Source: Paracoccaceae bacterium
GTDB lineage: Bacteria > Pseudomonadota > Alphaproteobacteria > Rhodobacterales > Rhodobacteraceae
Length of the DNA: 64,000 nt
NCBI GenBank assembly: GCA_012103375.1
Contig: WLWX01000001.1
Location: 3,638,492-3,702,491, forward strand
Reading direction: 5' to 3'
Below the pieces are notes generated by a model that saw nothing but the letters and a program-made list of their open reading frames with translations, did no database searches and was not told where the DNA came from. Positions within the stretch are counted from its first letter, which is position 1. The number at the start of each line of letters is the position of its first letter. The position numbers and the translations under genes are program-made. Below are positions 28,524 to 38,470 of this stretch, piece by piece.

Positions 28524-29668
28524 GCGAAGACCTCGGCCAGGGGGCGGTTTTCGCTGCGATGCGCCTTGAACCCCATCAGGGCGGCGATGGTCGGGGCGAT
28601 GGCGCTTTGGTCGATTGTCCGGTCAAGGACGCGGTTCTTTTCGATCCCGGTGCCAAAGACCAGCGCCCATGTTTCATGGGCGGCGCGGGTGTTGAAATGA
28701 TGCTGGAACGGCACGTCCAGCAACGGGTTTTCATCGCGCCCGCAATCCGGGGTGACCACGAAGACGGTGTTGTCGCGGTAATATGGGTCGGCGTCGACGG
28801 TCGCGACCAGCTGGGCCAACCCCTCGTCGATGACCGAGATTGCGCGCGTATAGTGACTGGCATTGCCCCAGTGGACGTAGTCGGGATCCTGATAATTCAC
28901 CATCATCAGCCTGGGTCGCAAACTGCCAAGGGCGCGGATCGCCAGGGCCGTCAGCAAGCGGTCGCCGCGCGGGTTCTTGAGGCCGCTGTCGCCGAAATCG
29001 CGCCGCCAGTCGTGCCAGAACGCCTGAATTGCGAACGATTGGTCCGGGGCAAAGCTGCGGTGATCAGCGGCCAGAAGTTCGTCGCGCTGCAGGATTATCT
29101 TTTCACGGGCATCGCCCGTCAGCTCACCCTCGGCCAGTTGTTGCGCCACTTTGAACAGCTTGAACCGGTGCAGGCTAAGCATCTCACTACGATAGCTGAT
29201 GCCGTAATGCGGGTTCATGCCGAAGGTGAAGAACTCCTCCTGCGGGCGATCCTCTCCGTTCACCAGCAGAACCTGGTGCGAGGGGATGTCGAAGGATTGA
29301 CGCAGGTATTCGAACAGCGTCGGTTCGGTCGGTTCCAGCCGGTCGATGCCCAGGCCGGAACTCAGGTCGCGATAGGCCAGATAGCGCCCGGTCAACAGGT
29401 TCAGGGTGCCTTCGGCGTGGCTGGTGTTGACGTCGTCCAACTGCTCGATCCGCATATCGGGTATCATCACGCCGCGTTGGGCCAGCCGATTGACAAGGTT
29501 GGGGGCATAGGTGCCGGCTGGATCAATCGTTTCATACCGGCGAACCCCTCCGCCAAAGCGCACGAGGATGATGTTCGGGCCGCCGTAACTGGCCGCGCGC
29601 GCCGGGATGGCAGAGGTCGCGGCAAAGGCCGCGCCAAGCCCTGCATTGAATTGTCGACGTGTGAACAT
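28520..29668 (-). CDS. Alkaline phosphatase/sulfatase-superfamily protein, Tat-exported
   Basis: A protein of about 382 residues with a twin-arginine signal (FTRRQFNAGLGAAFAATSAIPARA), then NIILVRFGGGVRRYETIDPAGTYAPNL, a superfamily-style start in which the usual metal-binding Asp and nucleophile are not obvious. PRLMMVNYQDPDYVHWG, VDADPYYRDNTVFVVTPDCGRDE and a His-His pair (DVPFQHHFN) match the metal-binding DxxxH and D-H regions of this fold. GGAGG lies five bases before the second of two adjacent ATGs, which decides the start. It is coupled to the membrane protein downstream and divergent from the ATPase gene. Confidence 0.72.
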   Translation of the reverse strand: MFTRRQFNAGLGAAFAATSAIPARAASYGGPNIILVRFGGGVRRYETIDPAGTYAPNLVNRLAQRGVMIPDMRIEQLDDVNTSHAEGTLNLLTGRYLAYRDLSSGLGIDRLEPTEPTLFEYLRQSFDIPSHQVLLVNGEDRPQEEFFTFGMNPHYGISYRSEMLSLHRFKLFKVAQQLAEGELTGDAREKIILQRDELLAADHRSFAPDQSFAIQAFWHDWRRDFGDSGLKNPRGDRLLTALAIRALGSLRPRLMMVNYQDPDYVHWGNASHYTRAISVIDEGLAQLVATVDADPYYRDNTVFVVTPDCGRDENPLLDVPFQHHFNTRAAHETWALVFGTGIEKNRVLDRTIDQSAIAPTIAALMGFKAHRSENRPLAEVFA

Positions 29669-29834
29669 CATGCCCTCCGGTATCGTTGGTGTTCCCCCGG
29701 ATGTTATGTAAATCATCGTAACATTCCAAGGGCGGCATTGATCCCCGGCAATTTCACGCCGAGCGTGGACAGCCGCCTTACCCCGCGTTACCACTTGGGG
29801 AAACTATGCCGCCTGGCGGTCAATTGGGGGAAAG

Positions 29835-30911
29835 ATGGCCGAAGTTACAATCCGAAACCTGCGAAAATCCTATGACACGACCGAGGTTATTCACGGCGTC
29901 GATGTTGATATTGCGGATGGTGAATTCGTGGTGCTGGTCGGGCCTTCGGGCTGTGGAAAATCCACCCTGCTGCGGATGATCGCGGGGCTGGAGGCTGTGA
30001 CATCGGGGACGATCCGGATTGCCGACAATGTGGTCAATAACCTGCCGCCAAGCCAGCGTGACATTGCCATGGTGTTCCAGAATTACGCGCTGTACCCGCA
30101 CAAGACCGTCGCCGCGAACATGGCCTTCGCGCTGAGGATGCGGCGCATGGCGAAATCCGAGATTGAGGATCGGGTGGCGCGCGCCGCCGATATCCTGTGG
30201 CTGAAGCCGTATCTGGGCCGCTATCCGCGCGCCCTGTCCGGTGGTCAGCGTCAGCGGGTTGCAATGGGGCGGGCCATCGTGCGCGATCCGCAAGTGTTCC
30301 TGTTTGACGAACCTCTGTCGAACCTCGACGCCAAGCTGCGGGTTCAGATGCGCACAGAGATCCGGGAGTTGCATCAGCGCCTGTCCACAACGACGGTCTA
30401 TGTCACCCACGACCAGATCGAAGCGATGACGATGGCCGACAAGATCGTCGTTATGCGCGACGGGCATATCGAACAGATCGGCAGCCCGCTGGACCTTTAT
30501 GACCGGCCCGAGAACCAATTCGTGGCCAGTTTCATCGGGTCACCGTCGATGAATTTTCTTGAAGGTCGCATCAGCCGCGATGGCGGCGTTTTCGTCGATG
30601 TTGGTCCGACGCGCCTGCCGGTGCCGGATCACGAGGATCTGACCGACGGGCGGGCGGTAATGTTCGGCGTGCGCCCTGAACATCTGGAGCTGTCCGACGA
30701 CGGTGTGCCGGTAACGGTTGCGGTTGTTGAGCCGACGGGCTCGGAAACTCATGTGGTTAGCCGGATGGGCGGCGGCGGCGCGATCTCGGCCGAGGTGACG
30801 GCGGTGTTCCGTGAGCGCCACAGTTTTGCCGCCGGGGATACGATCCACCTGCGCCCGCTGGATGGCCACGCCTATGTGTTTGATGCCAAAACCGGCGCTC
30901 GCCTGACCTGA
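29835..30911 (+). CDS. Sugar ABC transporter ATP-binding protein (UgpC/MalK type)
   Basis: A 358-residue ATPase that powers a CUT1 importer, with the C-terminal regulatory OB-fold domain. Walker A is GPSGCGKST (near residues 37-45), the signature [19 protein letters not shown], Walker [14 protein letters not shown] and the switch His in [12 protein letters not shown]. It is divergent from the permease side of the cluster, so the two halves of the transporter are on opposite strands around a shared region at 29669-29834. Confidence 0.92.
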   Translation: MAEVTIRNLRKSYDTTEVIHGVDVDIADGEFVVLVGPSGCGKSTLLRMIAGLEAVTSGTIRIADNVVNNLPPSQRDIAMVFQNYALYPHKTVAANMAFALRMRRMAKSEIEDRVARAADILWLKPYLGRYPRALSGGQRQRVAMGRAIVRDPQVFLFDEPLSNLDAKLRVQMRTEIRELHQRLSTTTVYVTHDQIEAMTMADKIVVMRDGHIEQIGSPLDLYDRPENQFVASFIGSPSMNFLEGRISRDGGVFVDVGPTRLPVPDHEDLTDGRAVMFGVRPEHLELSDDGVPVTVAVVEPTGSETHVVSRMGGGGAISAEVTAVFRERHSFAAGDTIHLRPLDGHAYVFDAKTGARLT

Positions 30912-30922
30912 AGGAGATTGCG

Positions 30923-31375
30923 ATGTTGAAGGGAATTGACCCCAGGCTGAACGCCGAGGTTCTGTATGCGCTGCGCGCGATGGGGCATGGGGATGTGCTG
31001 ATCCTGGCGGATACGAACTTCCCCAGTGATTCAATTGCCCGCGAAACGGTTCTGGGTGAACTGCAGCGTATGGACAACCTAACCGTGGCCGAAGCGGCGG
31101 AAGCCGTGCTGTCGGTCTTTCCGCTGGACACGTTCGTCGATGATTTCGCCGGACGTATGGAAATCGTCGATGACGCCGCCGCAGTCCCGCCCGTGCAGGC
31201 CGAAGTTCAGACCGCGATCAACGCCGCCGAGGGGGCCGAGCGTGCGATGGTGGGGATCGAACGGTTCGCATTTTATGACATGGCGCGCGACGCGTATGCC
31301 GTGATCCAGACGGGTGAGCGGCGGTTTTATGGCTGCATCATGCTGCGCAAGGGTGTGGTGGCCCCCGATGCGTGA
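30923..31375 (+). CDS. RbsD/FucU family sugar mutarotase
   Basis: Interconverts ring forms of a monosaccharide such as ribose or fucose so that the kinase can use it. A 150-residue protein with family motifs MLKGIDPRLNAEVLYALRAMGHGDVLILADTNFP (active-site His in GHGD) and ERFAFYDMARDAYAVIQTGERRFYGCIMLRKG, which is closer to FucU than RbsD. The ribosome site is GAAGGAGA. It overlaps the ribokinase gene by eight bases. Confidence 0.9.
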   Translation: MLKGIDPRLNAEVLYALRAMGHGDVLILADTNFPSDSIARETVLGELQRMDNLTVAEAAEAVLSVFPLDTFVDDFAGRMEIVDDAAAVPPVQAEVQTAINAAEGAERAMVGIERFAFYDMARDAYAVIQTGERRFYGCIMLRKGVVAPDA

Positions 31376-32291
31376 CGCGGTCGTCATCCTGGGCGTTTTT
31401 GTCGCGGATACCACCTATCGCGCCGACCGGGCGCCGGTGATTGGCGAAACGATCCTGGGCAACTCCTTCGCGCTCGGACCAGGCGGGAAAGGCTCGAACC
31501 AGGCGGTCGCAGCCGCGCGCGCCGGGGCGGCAACGCATTTCCTGACCAAGCTGGGCAAGGACGCCTTTGCAGATATGGCGTTGGACATCTGGAAAGAGGC
31601 CGGTGTGATCCCCGAGGTCAGCCAGCATGCCGACAGCTATACCGGTGCCGCCTATATTTTCGTGGAGGAGGCGACAGGCAACAACGCGATCATCGTTTGT
31701 TCAGGCGTTGCCCGTACGATATCGGCGGCGGATATTGACGCCTGTGGCGAATTGATCGGCGGCGCGGCGGTCTTCATGACCCAGTTGGAACAGCCGATGG
31801 ATGCGGCGATGCGCGGGCTGGAGCAGGCGCGCGCAGGCGGGGCGACCACGATTCTGAACCCGGCACCGGCGGCCGATTTGCCAGACGGGATGCTGGCACT
31901 TTGCGATTATGTCACCCCGAACGAGACCGAGGCCGAAGGCATCACCGGCGTCGCCGTTGAATCGGTGGCCGACGCACAAGGGGCCGCCAAGGCGCTGCTG
32001 GCGCGCGGCGTCGGCGCTGCGATCATCACGCTTGGCGAAAACGGGGTCTGGTTTGATGACGGCTCCGTCGCGCAGCATGTTCCGGCGCTGTCTGCCGGTC
32101 CAGTGGTCGAGACGACCGGCGCGGGGGATGCGTTCAACGGCGGCTTTGCTGCCGCGCTGGCCGGTGGGATGGATCCGTTGGCGGCGGTGCGCTTTGGCAA
32201 CGCCACGGCGGCAATCTCGGTCACGCGCCCGGGAACCGCACCTTCCATGCCTTCGCGCGCCGAGGTTGAGGCGTTGCTGGCGAAATCGTGA
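31368..32291 (+). CDS. rbsK: Ribokinase-family sugar kinase
   Basis: A 307-residue PfkB-family kinase that phosphorylates ribose or a related sugar. Motifs: ALGPGGKGSNQAVAAARAGA (sugar site), VTPNETEAEGITG and the catalytic ETTGAGDAFNGGFAAALAGG with the Asp of GAGD. The start ATG at 31368 lies in the end of the mutarotase gene. Together these genes describe uptake, mutarotation and phosphorylation of one sugar. Confidence 0.88.
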   Translation: MRDAVVILGVFVADTTYRADRAPVIGETILGNSFALGPGGKGSNQAVAAARAGAATHFLTKLGKDAFADMALDIWKEAGVIPEVSQHADSYTGAAYIFVEEATGNNAIIVCSGVARTISAADIDACGELIGGAAVFMTQLEQPMDAAMRGLEQARAGGATTILNPAPAADLPDGMLALCDYVTPNETEAEGITGVAVESVADAQGAAKALLARGVGAAIITLGENGVWFDDGSVAQHVPALSAGPVVETTGAGDAFNGGFAAALAGGMDPLAAVRFGNATAAISVTRPGTAPSMPSRAEVEALLAKS

Positions 32292-33746
32292 AGCCATTCG
32301 GTAATATACCGCGACCCGCCACCAAAGGTAATGCGCGGCGGTGATTGGGGGCGAGCAAGTTGCCGGATGCCTTCCTTGGGACGCTCTGCCGCCATTGCGC
32401 GCGTGCCGGTGATGTCGGTTGCATAAGCAGCTTTCGAAAGCCCAACTATTCCGATGCTTCGGGGGCATTGCGGACAGGTACGCCGATTTCGACCCAACAT
32501 TGAGCGTCCCCAGCGCCAGGGAGGGTCTTCAACGTTCAGTTTGTCATTGCCTGGGATTGCTGATCGGTCACGTCGCCCAACAAGGCGGCGATGTCTTCGA
32601 CGCGCACCGGTTTAGGTAGGAAACCGGCCATTCCAGCGCGCCGATAACGCGCCTGGGATTGTTCGTCGACATGGGCGGTGCAGGCGACGATGGGAACGTC
32701 GGACAGGGGCGCGGGCAGGCTTTGAATCAGTTCGGCGGCTGCGACGCCGTCCAGTTGCGGCATCGTGATATCCATCAGGATCGCGTCATAGCCGCCTTGC
32801 CCTGCAAGTTCGACAGCCTCGACCCCGTCACCGGCCAGCGTGACCTGGCATCCGATGTCTTCCAGCAGAGTCTTCATCAGCTCTTGATTGAGGGGGTTAT
32901 CCTCGGCCACCAGAATTCGTTTGTTTAGCGGATGTCGCGGTGTCCGGGGTGTCGGATTGGCCACCGGTTCGGCGTCGTCGCCGGGCGCCAGCAGTATACA
33001 TACCTGCGCCTTGCACCCGCCATCGGCATGGTTTTGCAGGTGCAGCGTCCCGCCCAACTGATGCACGAGGTTTTGACAGACGGACAGGCCCAGACCAATC
33101 CCGCCATGTTGCTTGGCAAACTCTTTCCCGGCGTCGTCAAAGGATTGCGTCATGCTGGTCAGCGCGTCCGCCGCGATGCCGGGGCCGGTGTCGGTGATTG
33201 TGAATGTTGTCGTGCCATCGGTCGGTTCGCTGGTTGCGGTCAGACCGACCTGACCGATGCTGGTGAATTTCACGGCGTTGCCCAGCAGGTTGTTGAGGAT
33301 TTTCTGCAACCGCGCACCATCTACGGCGGCTTTCGCGGGGACATTCGGGTCGATGGCAAGCACCAGCGCCAGCCCCTTTTTTTCGGCTTCACGCTGCCAC
33401 CATTGCGCCGTTTCCGTCAGAATGTCGTGCAGGTTTACCTGGGTTGGGGCGTATTTTGCCAACTGAGTATCCGGCTGCGTAAGATCCAGAAGATCGGTGA
33501 GCAGCGTCATCAGCGCGCCCCCGGCTGTCAGGATCGCGTCGGCATGGGACGTGGTCTTGGCATCCGTGGCCGACATTTTCAAAAGCTCGCTAAAGCCCAT
33601 AATGGCATTCAGGGGAGTGCGAATCTCATGGCTCATCGCGGCCAGGAATCGTGATTTCGCGCGGTTGGCAGCCTCAGCCTCTGCCGCTTTGGCCTTCAGC
33701 GCAGCTTCGGCCGCTTTGGCGTCACGGTTGTCGAACAGAATCGCTA

Positions 33747-34799
33747 AAGCGTTTCGGCTTGAACCTGAATCGCGAGGGATTCCCTTGAGACCTGATCTGT
33801 GATTCATCCTGTTTGGGAGGATGGATCATGTCAGCACCTTTGCCATCTGCGCTTCGGATACGGTTTCAGAGATACATTGAAGAAGGGTTGAGCGGGCGCG
33901 CGGCGGCGTTGCGGTTGAAGCTGTCGCCTGCCACAGGCGCGCGGTGGGCGCGTCAGGTGAGGATGAAGGGTCATGCGGAACCTGCCCGGCAGGGACCGCC
34001 GCGCGGCAAGGGAAAGCTGGCTCCGCATCGGGAATTCTTTGAGGAGTTGATCGCACAAGACCCTGACATCACGCTCTTTGAGTTGCGTAATGCGCTGGCC
34101 GATGCAGAGGGTGTGCGGGTGCATCACTCCTCCATCGCCAACCTTCTGTCCCGGCTCGGCTTCACGTACAAAAAAAGTCGCTGGTCGCAACCGAGCGCCG
34201 CCGCGCCAAGGTAAGGCAGCAACGGGCCGACTGGTTCAGATACCGCTCGCCAGCCATTGCGACCTTTCCTGAGCGCGTTGTCTTTATTGACGAAACCGCA
34301 GTGAAGACAAACCTCACGCGCCTACGCGGCAGAGCCAAGCGCGGTAAGCGCCTGACGATGGATGCGCCCTTCGGAAGCTGGGGAACCCAAACCTTGATCG
34401 CGGGCCTGACCCAAGGCGCGCTGATCGCACCTTGGGTCATCAAGGGAGCGATAGATGGCCCCGCCTTCGCGGCCTACATCCGCGAAGTGCTGGTCCCCGA
34501 GATCAACCCCGGCACTGTCGTCATTCTCGACAACCTGGCAACCCACCGGAATAAGGAGGCGACGCAGGCTTTACGCAATCACGGCTGCTGGTTCCTTTAC
34601 CTGCCACCGTACTCGCCCGACCTGAATCCCATCGAGCAGGCCTTCTCTAAACTGAAAGCCCATTTGCGACGGATCGGGGCCAGGTCCTTTACCCAGGTCT
34701 TCGAAGCAATCGGAGCAATCTGCGATCTCTACGACCCAGTAGAATGCTGGAACTACTTTAAGGCCGCCGGATATGTCTCAGGTTAATGTCGAAACGCTT
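33747..34799 (+). mobile_element. IS630-family insertion sequence (1053 bp)
   Basis: Terminal repeats AAGCGTTTCG-GCTTG-AACCTGA (left) and AAGCGTTTCG-ACATT-AACCTGA (right, reverse complement) bound the element. A TA dinucleotide duplication flanks it (33745-33746 and 34800-34801), the classic IS630/Tc1 target. It is inserted within the histidine kinase gene and carries a transposase spread over two frames. Confidence 0.93.
33828..34786 (+). CDS. IS630-family transposase, produced by -1 frameshift
   Basis: The first frame (33828-34214) encodes the helix-turn-helix half (RIRFQRYIEEGLSGRAAALRLKLSP, LSRLGFTYKK). The second frame holds the DDE catalytic half: RVVFIDETAVKTN, VVILDNLATHRNKEA and PYSPDLNPIEQAFSKLKAHLR, giving the Asp, Asp and Glu. 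They join at the slippery run TACAAAAAAAGTC near 34169-34176. A -1 slip there gives YKKKSLVATERRRAK, the standard family sequence. The start has GGAGG upstream. The element looks intact and potentially active. Confidence 0.88.
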
Positions 34800-35265
34800 T
34801 AGCGAGCGCTGTACGTTACCGTCGTCATCCAGCACGGTTGTCGCCGACAGCCTTACCGCAATCGGTTCGCCCGATTTGGCGATGAAATCATACTCGACAT
34901 CGTGGATTTTCCCCTTGCGAAGATATTCCGGCAAAATCCGCTCGCGCGCTTTGATTTGCGAGTCCGGGCTGAGGAAATCGGTTGAGGGGCGACCTATCAT
35001 TTCGTCGCGATCATAGCCCAGCAGATCGGCCCAGAAGCGGCTGACCTGAATGAGTTTTCCAGAAGAATCAATGGAATGCATCAGGACCGGGGCGTGCTCA
35101 AAAAGCACCGCAAACGGATCATCCGGGGCCGTTTTCCAGAATTCAATCAGTTCCCTGTGCATGGCCGGATCCCCTGCCGATCCGGACCATTCGCCAAGCG
35201 CGTGACGGTCCGGTGTTCGGTGTTCGGACAGGGTGCGTGGTTTTGGTTAAAAATTGCCTAACCGA

Positions 35266-35847
35266 TCAACGCGGGGGCAGGTTCTGTGCCGCGCTCTGCG
35301 CTGCAAGGGCGATGCGGCGGGCGCGGGTGTCGGGGAGTTTGGCGGTCACGATCCATTCCAGCGTCGCGCGCTTTGTCGACCGGTTGAAGCCCTGCCAGTT
35401 GGCTGCGGCATCCGGGTATCTGTCAAAGGCAATGGCCAGATCTTCGGGCACCTCCAGACGTTCGACGGCGTCCAGCGCGGTCCAACATCTATTTGCCTTG
35501 GCAGCATTTACCAACGCGCGGCCTGCGTGTGTCATCCGGCCCGCAGCTTCAAGCGCGGCGATCTTCTTCTTGTTGGGGCCAGACCAGTTCGACTTGGGGT
35601 TTCGCGGGGCGATCCAGTGCATCGTGCGATCGGCATCCTTGCCGCGCGATTGACTGTCGACCCAGCCGCAACACAGCAGCTCGTCAATGACATCGTTGAT
35701 CGACACGTAGTGCCGACCGGCGGACTTCTTATAGGTCACCAGCCAGACGCCATTGTTGCGGTGGTGATTGTCGCTCAGCCAAATGCGCAAGTCTTCGGTC
35801 GAGCGGACTTCGACCTCGGGCCGGTCATCCAGGCGCTTGCCGCTCAT
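35266..35847 (-). CDS. YdeI/OmpD-associated family protein
   Basis: A 193-residue soluble protein. The N-terminal domain reads WLSDNHHRNNGVWLVTYKKSAGRHYVSINDVIDELLCCGWVDSQSRGKDADRTMHWIAPRNPKSNWSGPNKKKIAAL, the recognisable YdeI-like core with the WVDS motif. The C-terminal helix pair contains RSTKRATLEWIVTAKLPDTRARRIA. The family is linked to stress or bacteriocin protection by annotation only. It is a single gene between the broken kinase and a small lipoprotein gene. Confidence 0.85.
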   Translation of the reverse strand: MSGKRLDDRPEVEVRSTEDLRIWLSDNHHRNNGVWLVTYKKSAGRHYVSINDVIDELLCCGWVDSQSRGKDADRTMHWIAPRNPKSNWSGPNKKKIAALEAAGRMTHAGRALVNAAKANRCWTALDAVERLEVPEDLAIAFDRYPDAAANWQGFNRSTKRATLEWIVTAKLPDTRARRIALAAQSAAQNLPPR

Positions 35848-35883
35848 CCGACGACGGTACGGGGCTGCATGGCCGGGGCGGGA

Positions 35884-36141
35884 CTAGCGCCTCGCCCCCT
35901 CATTCTTCCAGCGATAGCCTTCTTCGCGACAGATCTGATCGCCACGGCTGATCGGCATATGTGCGGGCACGTCAATCGCCTCGTCCCACAGAACCCGCTC
36001 TTTCGTGTAAAGCTGACAGGTGACCGTACCTTGGGCGGTTTTCACCTTGACCGGCTGGCTTTCAAAACTGTGCTTATCAATCGCGCAGCCTGCAAGCAGC
36101 GTGGTCGAGGCCAGAAGGGCGATGGGAACAAACTTGATCAT
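35884..36141 (-). CDS. Small lipoprotein, hypothetical
   Basis: An 85-residue protein starting MIKFVPIALLASTTLLAGC with a clear lipobox LLAGC, so Cys19 should be lipidated. The mature part is small and basic/acidic mixed (VKVKTAQGTVTCQLYTKERVLWDEAIDVPAHMP) with two further Cys that could pair. The longer in-frame start at 36225 has no support; the ATG at 36141 opens the signal peptide. Function unknown. Confidence 0.75.
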   Translation of the reverse strand: MIKFVPIALLASTTLLAGCAIDKHSFESQPVKVKTAQGTVTCQLYTKERVLWDEAIDVPAHMPISRGDQICREEGYRWKNEGARR

Positions 36142-36270
36142 GACACATACTCCGGTTGGACTGTTGGCGCATAGGATAGGACGATTGCGGCGAAAATCGA
36201 GTTTGGATGCAGCGATTTCCGGCAATTATGCGTGTTTAAGCGGCGTCTGATGCAGGGAAGGCACCAAATT

Positions 36271-37989
36271 TCAGGATTTGGAGCCCGAAAACCGTTCGGC
36301 CCAGGCTGCGACGTCGTCATCCTGAACTTTCACGAACAGAACCTCGGGCACTGTAAAGCCGTGTCCGGCGGGCAGGGCGGTGACCGCTGCGGCGACATCG
36401 TCGGGCCATGTGTCGCCGGTTGTGTGCATCGCTTCAAGCATGCGGGTGGCGGCACCGGGAATAAAGGGCGCGGCGAGGGTTGCATAAAGCGGGATCAGGT
36501 TCAGCGACAAGCGCGCGATGGCGGCGGCGCGGTCGGGGTCTGCCTTGAACACGGTCCAGGGGGCGACGGTTTGCAGGTATTCGTTGCCAAGAACCCAGAT
36601 CGCGCGCAACTCGGCGGCGGATTTGCGCACCTCAATCGCCTCCATGAAGCCTTCATAGGCGCGGATGCGGGTGGTCAGTGCGTCGATCAGCGCGTCTTCT
36701 TCGGGGCCGAAATCTCCACCCTCTGGAATGGCTTCGCCCCATTTTGACCGCGTGAACTTGGTGATCCGGCTGACGAAATTGCCCAGAACGTCGGCGAGGT
36801 CTTTGTTCACGTCTTGCTGAAATGCCTCCCACGTGAATTCGCTGTCCGAGGATTCGGGCGCATGGCTCAGCAGCCACCAACGCCAGTAATCGGCGGGCAG
36901 GATTTCCAGCGCTTGATCCATGAACACGCCGCGTCCTTGCGAAGTGCTGAACTGGCCGCCGTCGTAGTTCAGATAGTTGAAGGATTTGATGTAATCGACC
37001 AGCTTCCACGGCTCTCCCGAGCCCATGATCGTGGCCGGAAAGCTGAGGGTGTGGAACGGCACATTATCCTTGCCCATGAATTGCACATATCGAACATCGT
37101 CCGCGCCCATATCCGTGCGCCACCAGCGCTGCCAGTCGGCATCGGGGCGGCCTGCGGCGTCGGTCCATTCCTTCGCGCTGGCGATATATTCGATGGGGGC
37201 GTCGAACCAGACATAGAAGACCTTACCTTCCATCCCCGGCCAATCCGCGTCCCCGCGTTTGACCGGGATCCCCCAGTCCAGATCGCGGGTAATGCCCCGG
37301 TCCTGCAGCCCGTCGCCGTCGTTCAGCCATTTCTTGGCGATCGACGTCGTCAGGATCGGCCAGTCGCCTTTTGAGGTGATCCATTCGTTCAGCTGCCCAC
37401 GCATCTGGCTTTGCTTCAGGAACAGGTGCTTGGTGTCGCGCACCTCAAGATCGGTACTGCCCGAAATCGCGCTGCGGGCGTCGATCAAGTCGGTCGGGTC
37501 CAGCTGCTTGGTGCAGTTTTCGCATTGGTCGCCGCGCGCGCGTTCATAGCCGCAGTTGGGGCAGGTGCCCTCGATATAGCGGTCCGGCAGGAAGCGGCCA
37601 TCGGCGTTGGAATATACCTGCTTCTCGTTCACTTCCTCGATCAGCCCGGCATCTGCCAGCCGACCGGCGAAATGCTGGGTCAGGGCGTGGTTCTGTGGGC
37701 TGGAGGACCGGCCAAACATGTCGAAGGACAGGGCGAAACCGTCTGACATATCCTTCTGAACCTGCCACATCTCGGCGCAATATTCGGCCACCGGTTTGCC
37801 AGCGGCGGCGGCGGCCAGTTCCGCCGGGGTGCCGTGTTCATCCGTCGCGCAGAGGAACAGAACCTCGTTCCCGCGCGCGCGGTTGTAGCGGGCGTAAAGA
37901 TCCGCTGGAAGCTGGCTGCCTACCAGATTGCCGAGGTGCTTGATCCCGTTGATGTAAGGGATCGCCGAGGTGATGAGGATGCGTGCCAT
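36271..37989 (-). CDS. metG: Methionine--tRNA ligase
   Basis: Charges tRNA-Met. 572 residues from [21 protein letters not shown], in which HLGN is the HIGH-type ATP motif. A zinc knuckle [17 protein letters not shown] follows near residue 140. The second ATP motif reads FSTSQGRG in place of KMSKS, a variant that I recall from related bacteria. The anticodon-binding helical domain closes the protein. There is no C-terminal tRNA-binding domain. Codons between 37990 and 38136 do not resemble the family. Confidence 0.94.
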   Translation of the reverse strand: MARILITSAIPYINGIKHLGNLVGSQLPADLYARYNRARGNEVLFLCATDEHGTPAELAAAAAGKPVAEYCAEMWQVQKDMSDGFALSFDMFGRSSSPQNHALTQHFAGRLADAGLIEEVNEKQVYSNADGRFLPDRYIEGTCPNCGYERARGDQCENCTKQLDPTDLIDARSAISGSTDLEVRDTKHLFLKQSQMRGQLNEWITSKGDWPILTTSIAKKWLNDGDGLQDRGITRDLDWGIPVKRGDADWPGMEGKVFYVWFDAPIEYIASAKEWTDAAGRPDADWQRWWRTDMGADDVRYVQFMGKDNVPFHTLSFPATIMGSGEPWKLVDYIKSFNYLNYDGGQFSTSQGRGVFMDQALEILPADYWRWWLLSHAPESSDSEFTWEAFQQDVNKDLADVLGNFVSRITKFTRSKWGEAIPEGGDFGPEEDALIDALTTRIRAYEGFMEAIEVRKSAAELRAIWVLGNEYLQTVAPWTVFKADPDRAAAIARLSLNLIPLYATLAAPFIPGAATRMLEAMHTTGDTWPDDVAAAVTALPAGHGFTVPEVLFVKVQDDDVAAWAERFSGSKS

Positions 37990-38240
37990 GATGTCCTGCG
38001 AAGTCGTGTCGCGCCGGTTTAGCGAGTGGGGCCGGGAAGGGCCAGAGGGGGATTGGCCAAACCGCTCAGAGGGGGACTGAATGATTTGCGCGTTGTTGCA
38101 AATGGCCGGCGGCGGACGTTGGTGATCTAGCGACAAGCCGGACGAGCGCCTGCCCGCCGGACGGTCAGGTGATCGCCCGGCGCCCTTACGGGCTTGATTC
38201 CGGGCGAAGAAGTGGGCGGATCAAACGTCCGCTCCAGGCC
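37990..38240. other. Upstream region of metG; no gene seen
   Basis: A GC-rich stretch with short direct repeats such as GCCAGAGGGGGATTGG and CTCAGAGGGGGACTG (38042-38080). It presumably holds the metG promoter on the minus strand. It ends at the third 218-bp element. Confidence 0.4.
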
Positions 38241-38458
38241 GATTGTGTTGAAAAACTCCGTTTTAGGGCCTGAACGATGATTTTTCTTTCCATGCAGCCC
38301 GATCCTAAATTTTTGGCGCGGGGGTCGGCCCAAATCGCCTACATGCGCTCACGCGCAGCCATGCGCTGTCTCGTGGTCAAAGCTTTCCGACTATTTCGCT
38401 TCATAGGTTTTCGCAAGAAATCCGCGACGCTCTGATTTCGGAGTTTTTCAACACAATC
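38241..38458 (-). mobile_element. 218-bp MITE-like element, copy 3 (intergenic)
   Basis: Same ends and sequence as copy 1, in the same orientation. Flanks are GGCC on the left and CGCC on the right (three of four bases match as a duplication). It lies between metG and the MFS gene, 13 bases beyond the MFS stop codon, and may have displaced that gene's terminator. Confidence 0.92.
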
Positions 38459-38470
38459 CGCCAAATCCCG

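Larger units (their letters stand above)
32536..35162 (-). pseudogene. Hybrid sensor histidine kinase (PAS-HisKA-HATPase-REC), split by an IS630 element
   Basis: The 5' part (35162-34802) encodes a PAS sensor domain: APVLMHSIDSSGKLIQVSRFW and LLGYDRDEMIGRPSTDFLS. The 3' part (33744-32536) has the phospho-acceptor MSHEIRTPLNAIMGFSELL, the ATPase boxes (NLLGNAVKFT, DTGPGI, GGIGLGLSVCQNLV) and a receiver domain with ILVAEDNPLN and the phospho-Asp in ILMDITMPQLDG. An IS630-family insertion at a TA site interrupts the junction. Removing it restores DGNVQRSLAILFDNRD exactly in frame, so the lesion is recent. The original protein was about 520 residues and cytosolic. Confidence 0.9.

Noticed and set aside
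32292-32535. Gap between rbsK and the kinase gene searched for a terminator or small gene
   Set aside because: Only weak, mismatched stems and no protein-like frame; nothing I can support.
36242-36270. CCAAAT/ATTTGG hairpin beyond metG considered as terminator
   Set aside because: Stem only six bases and no T-run on the minus strand.
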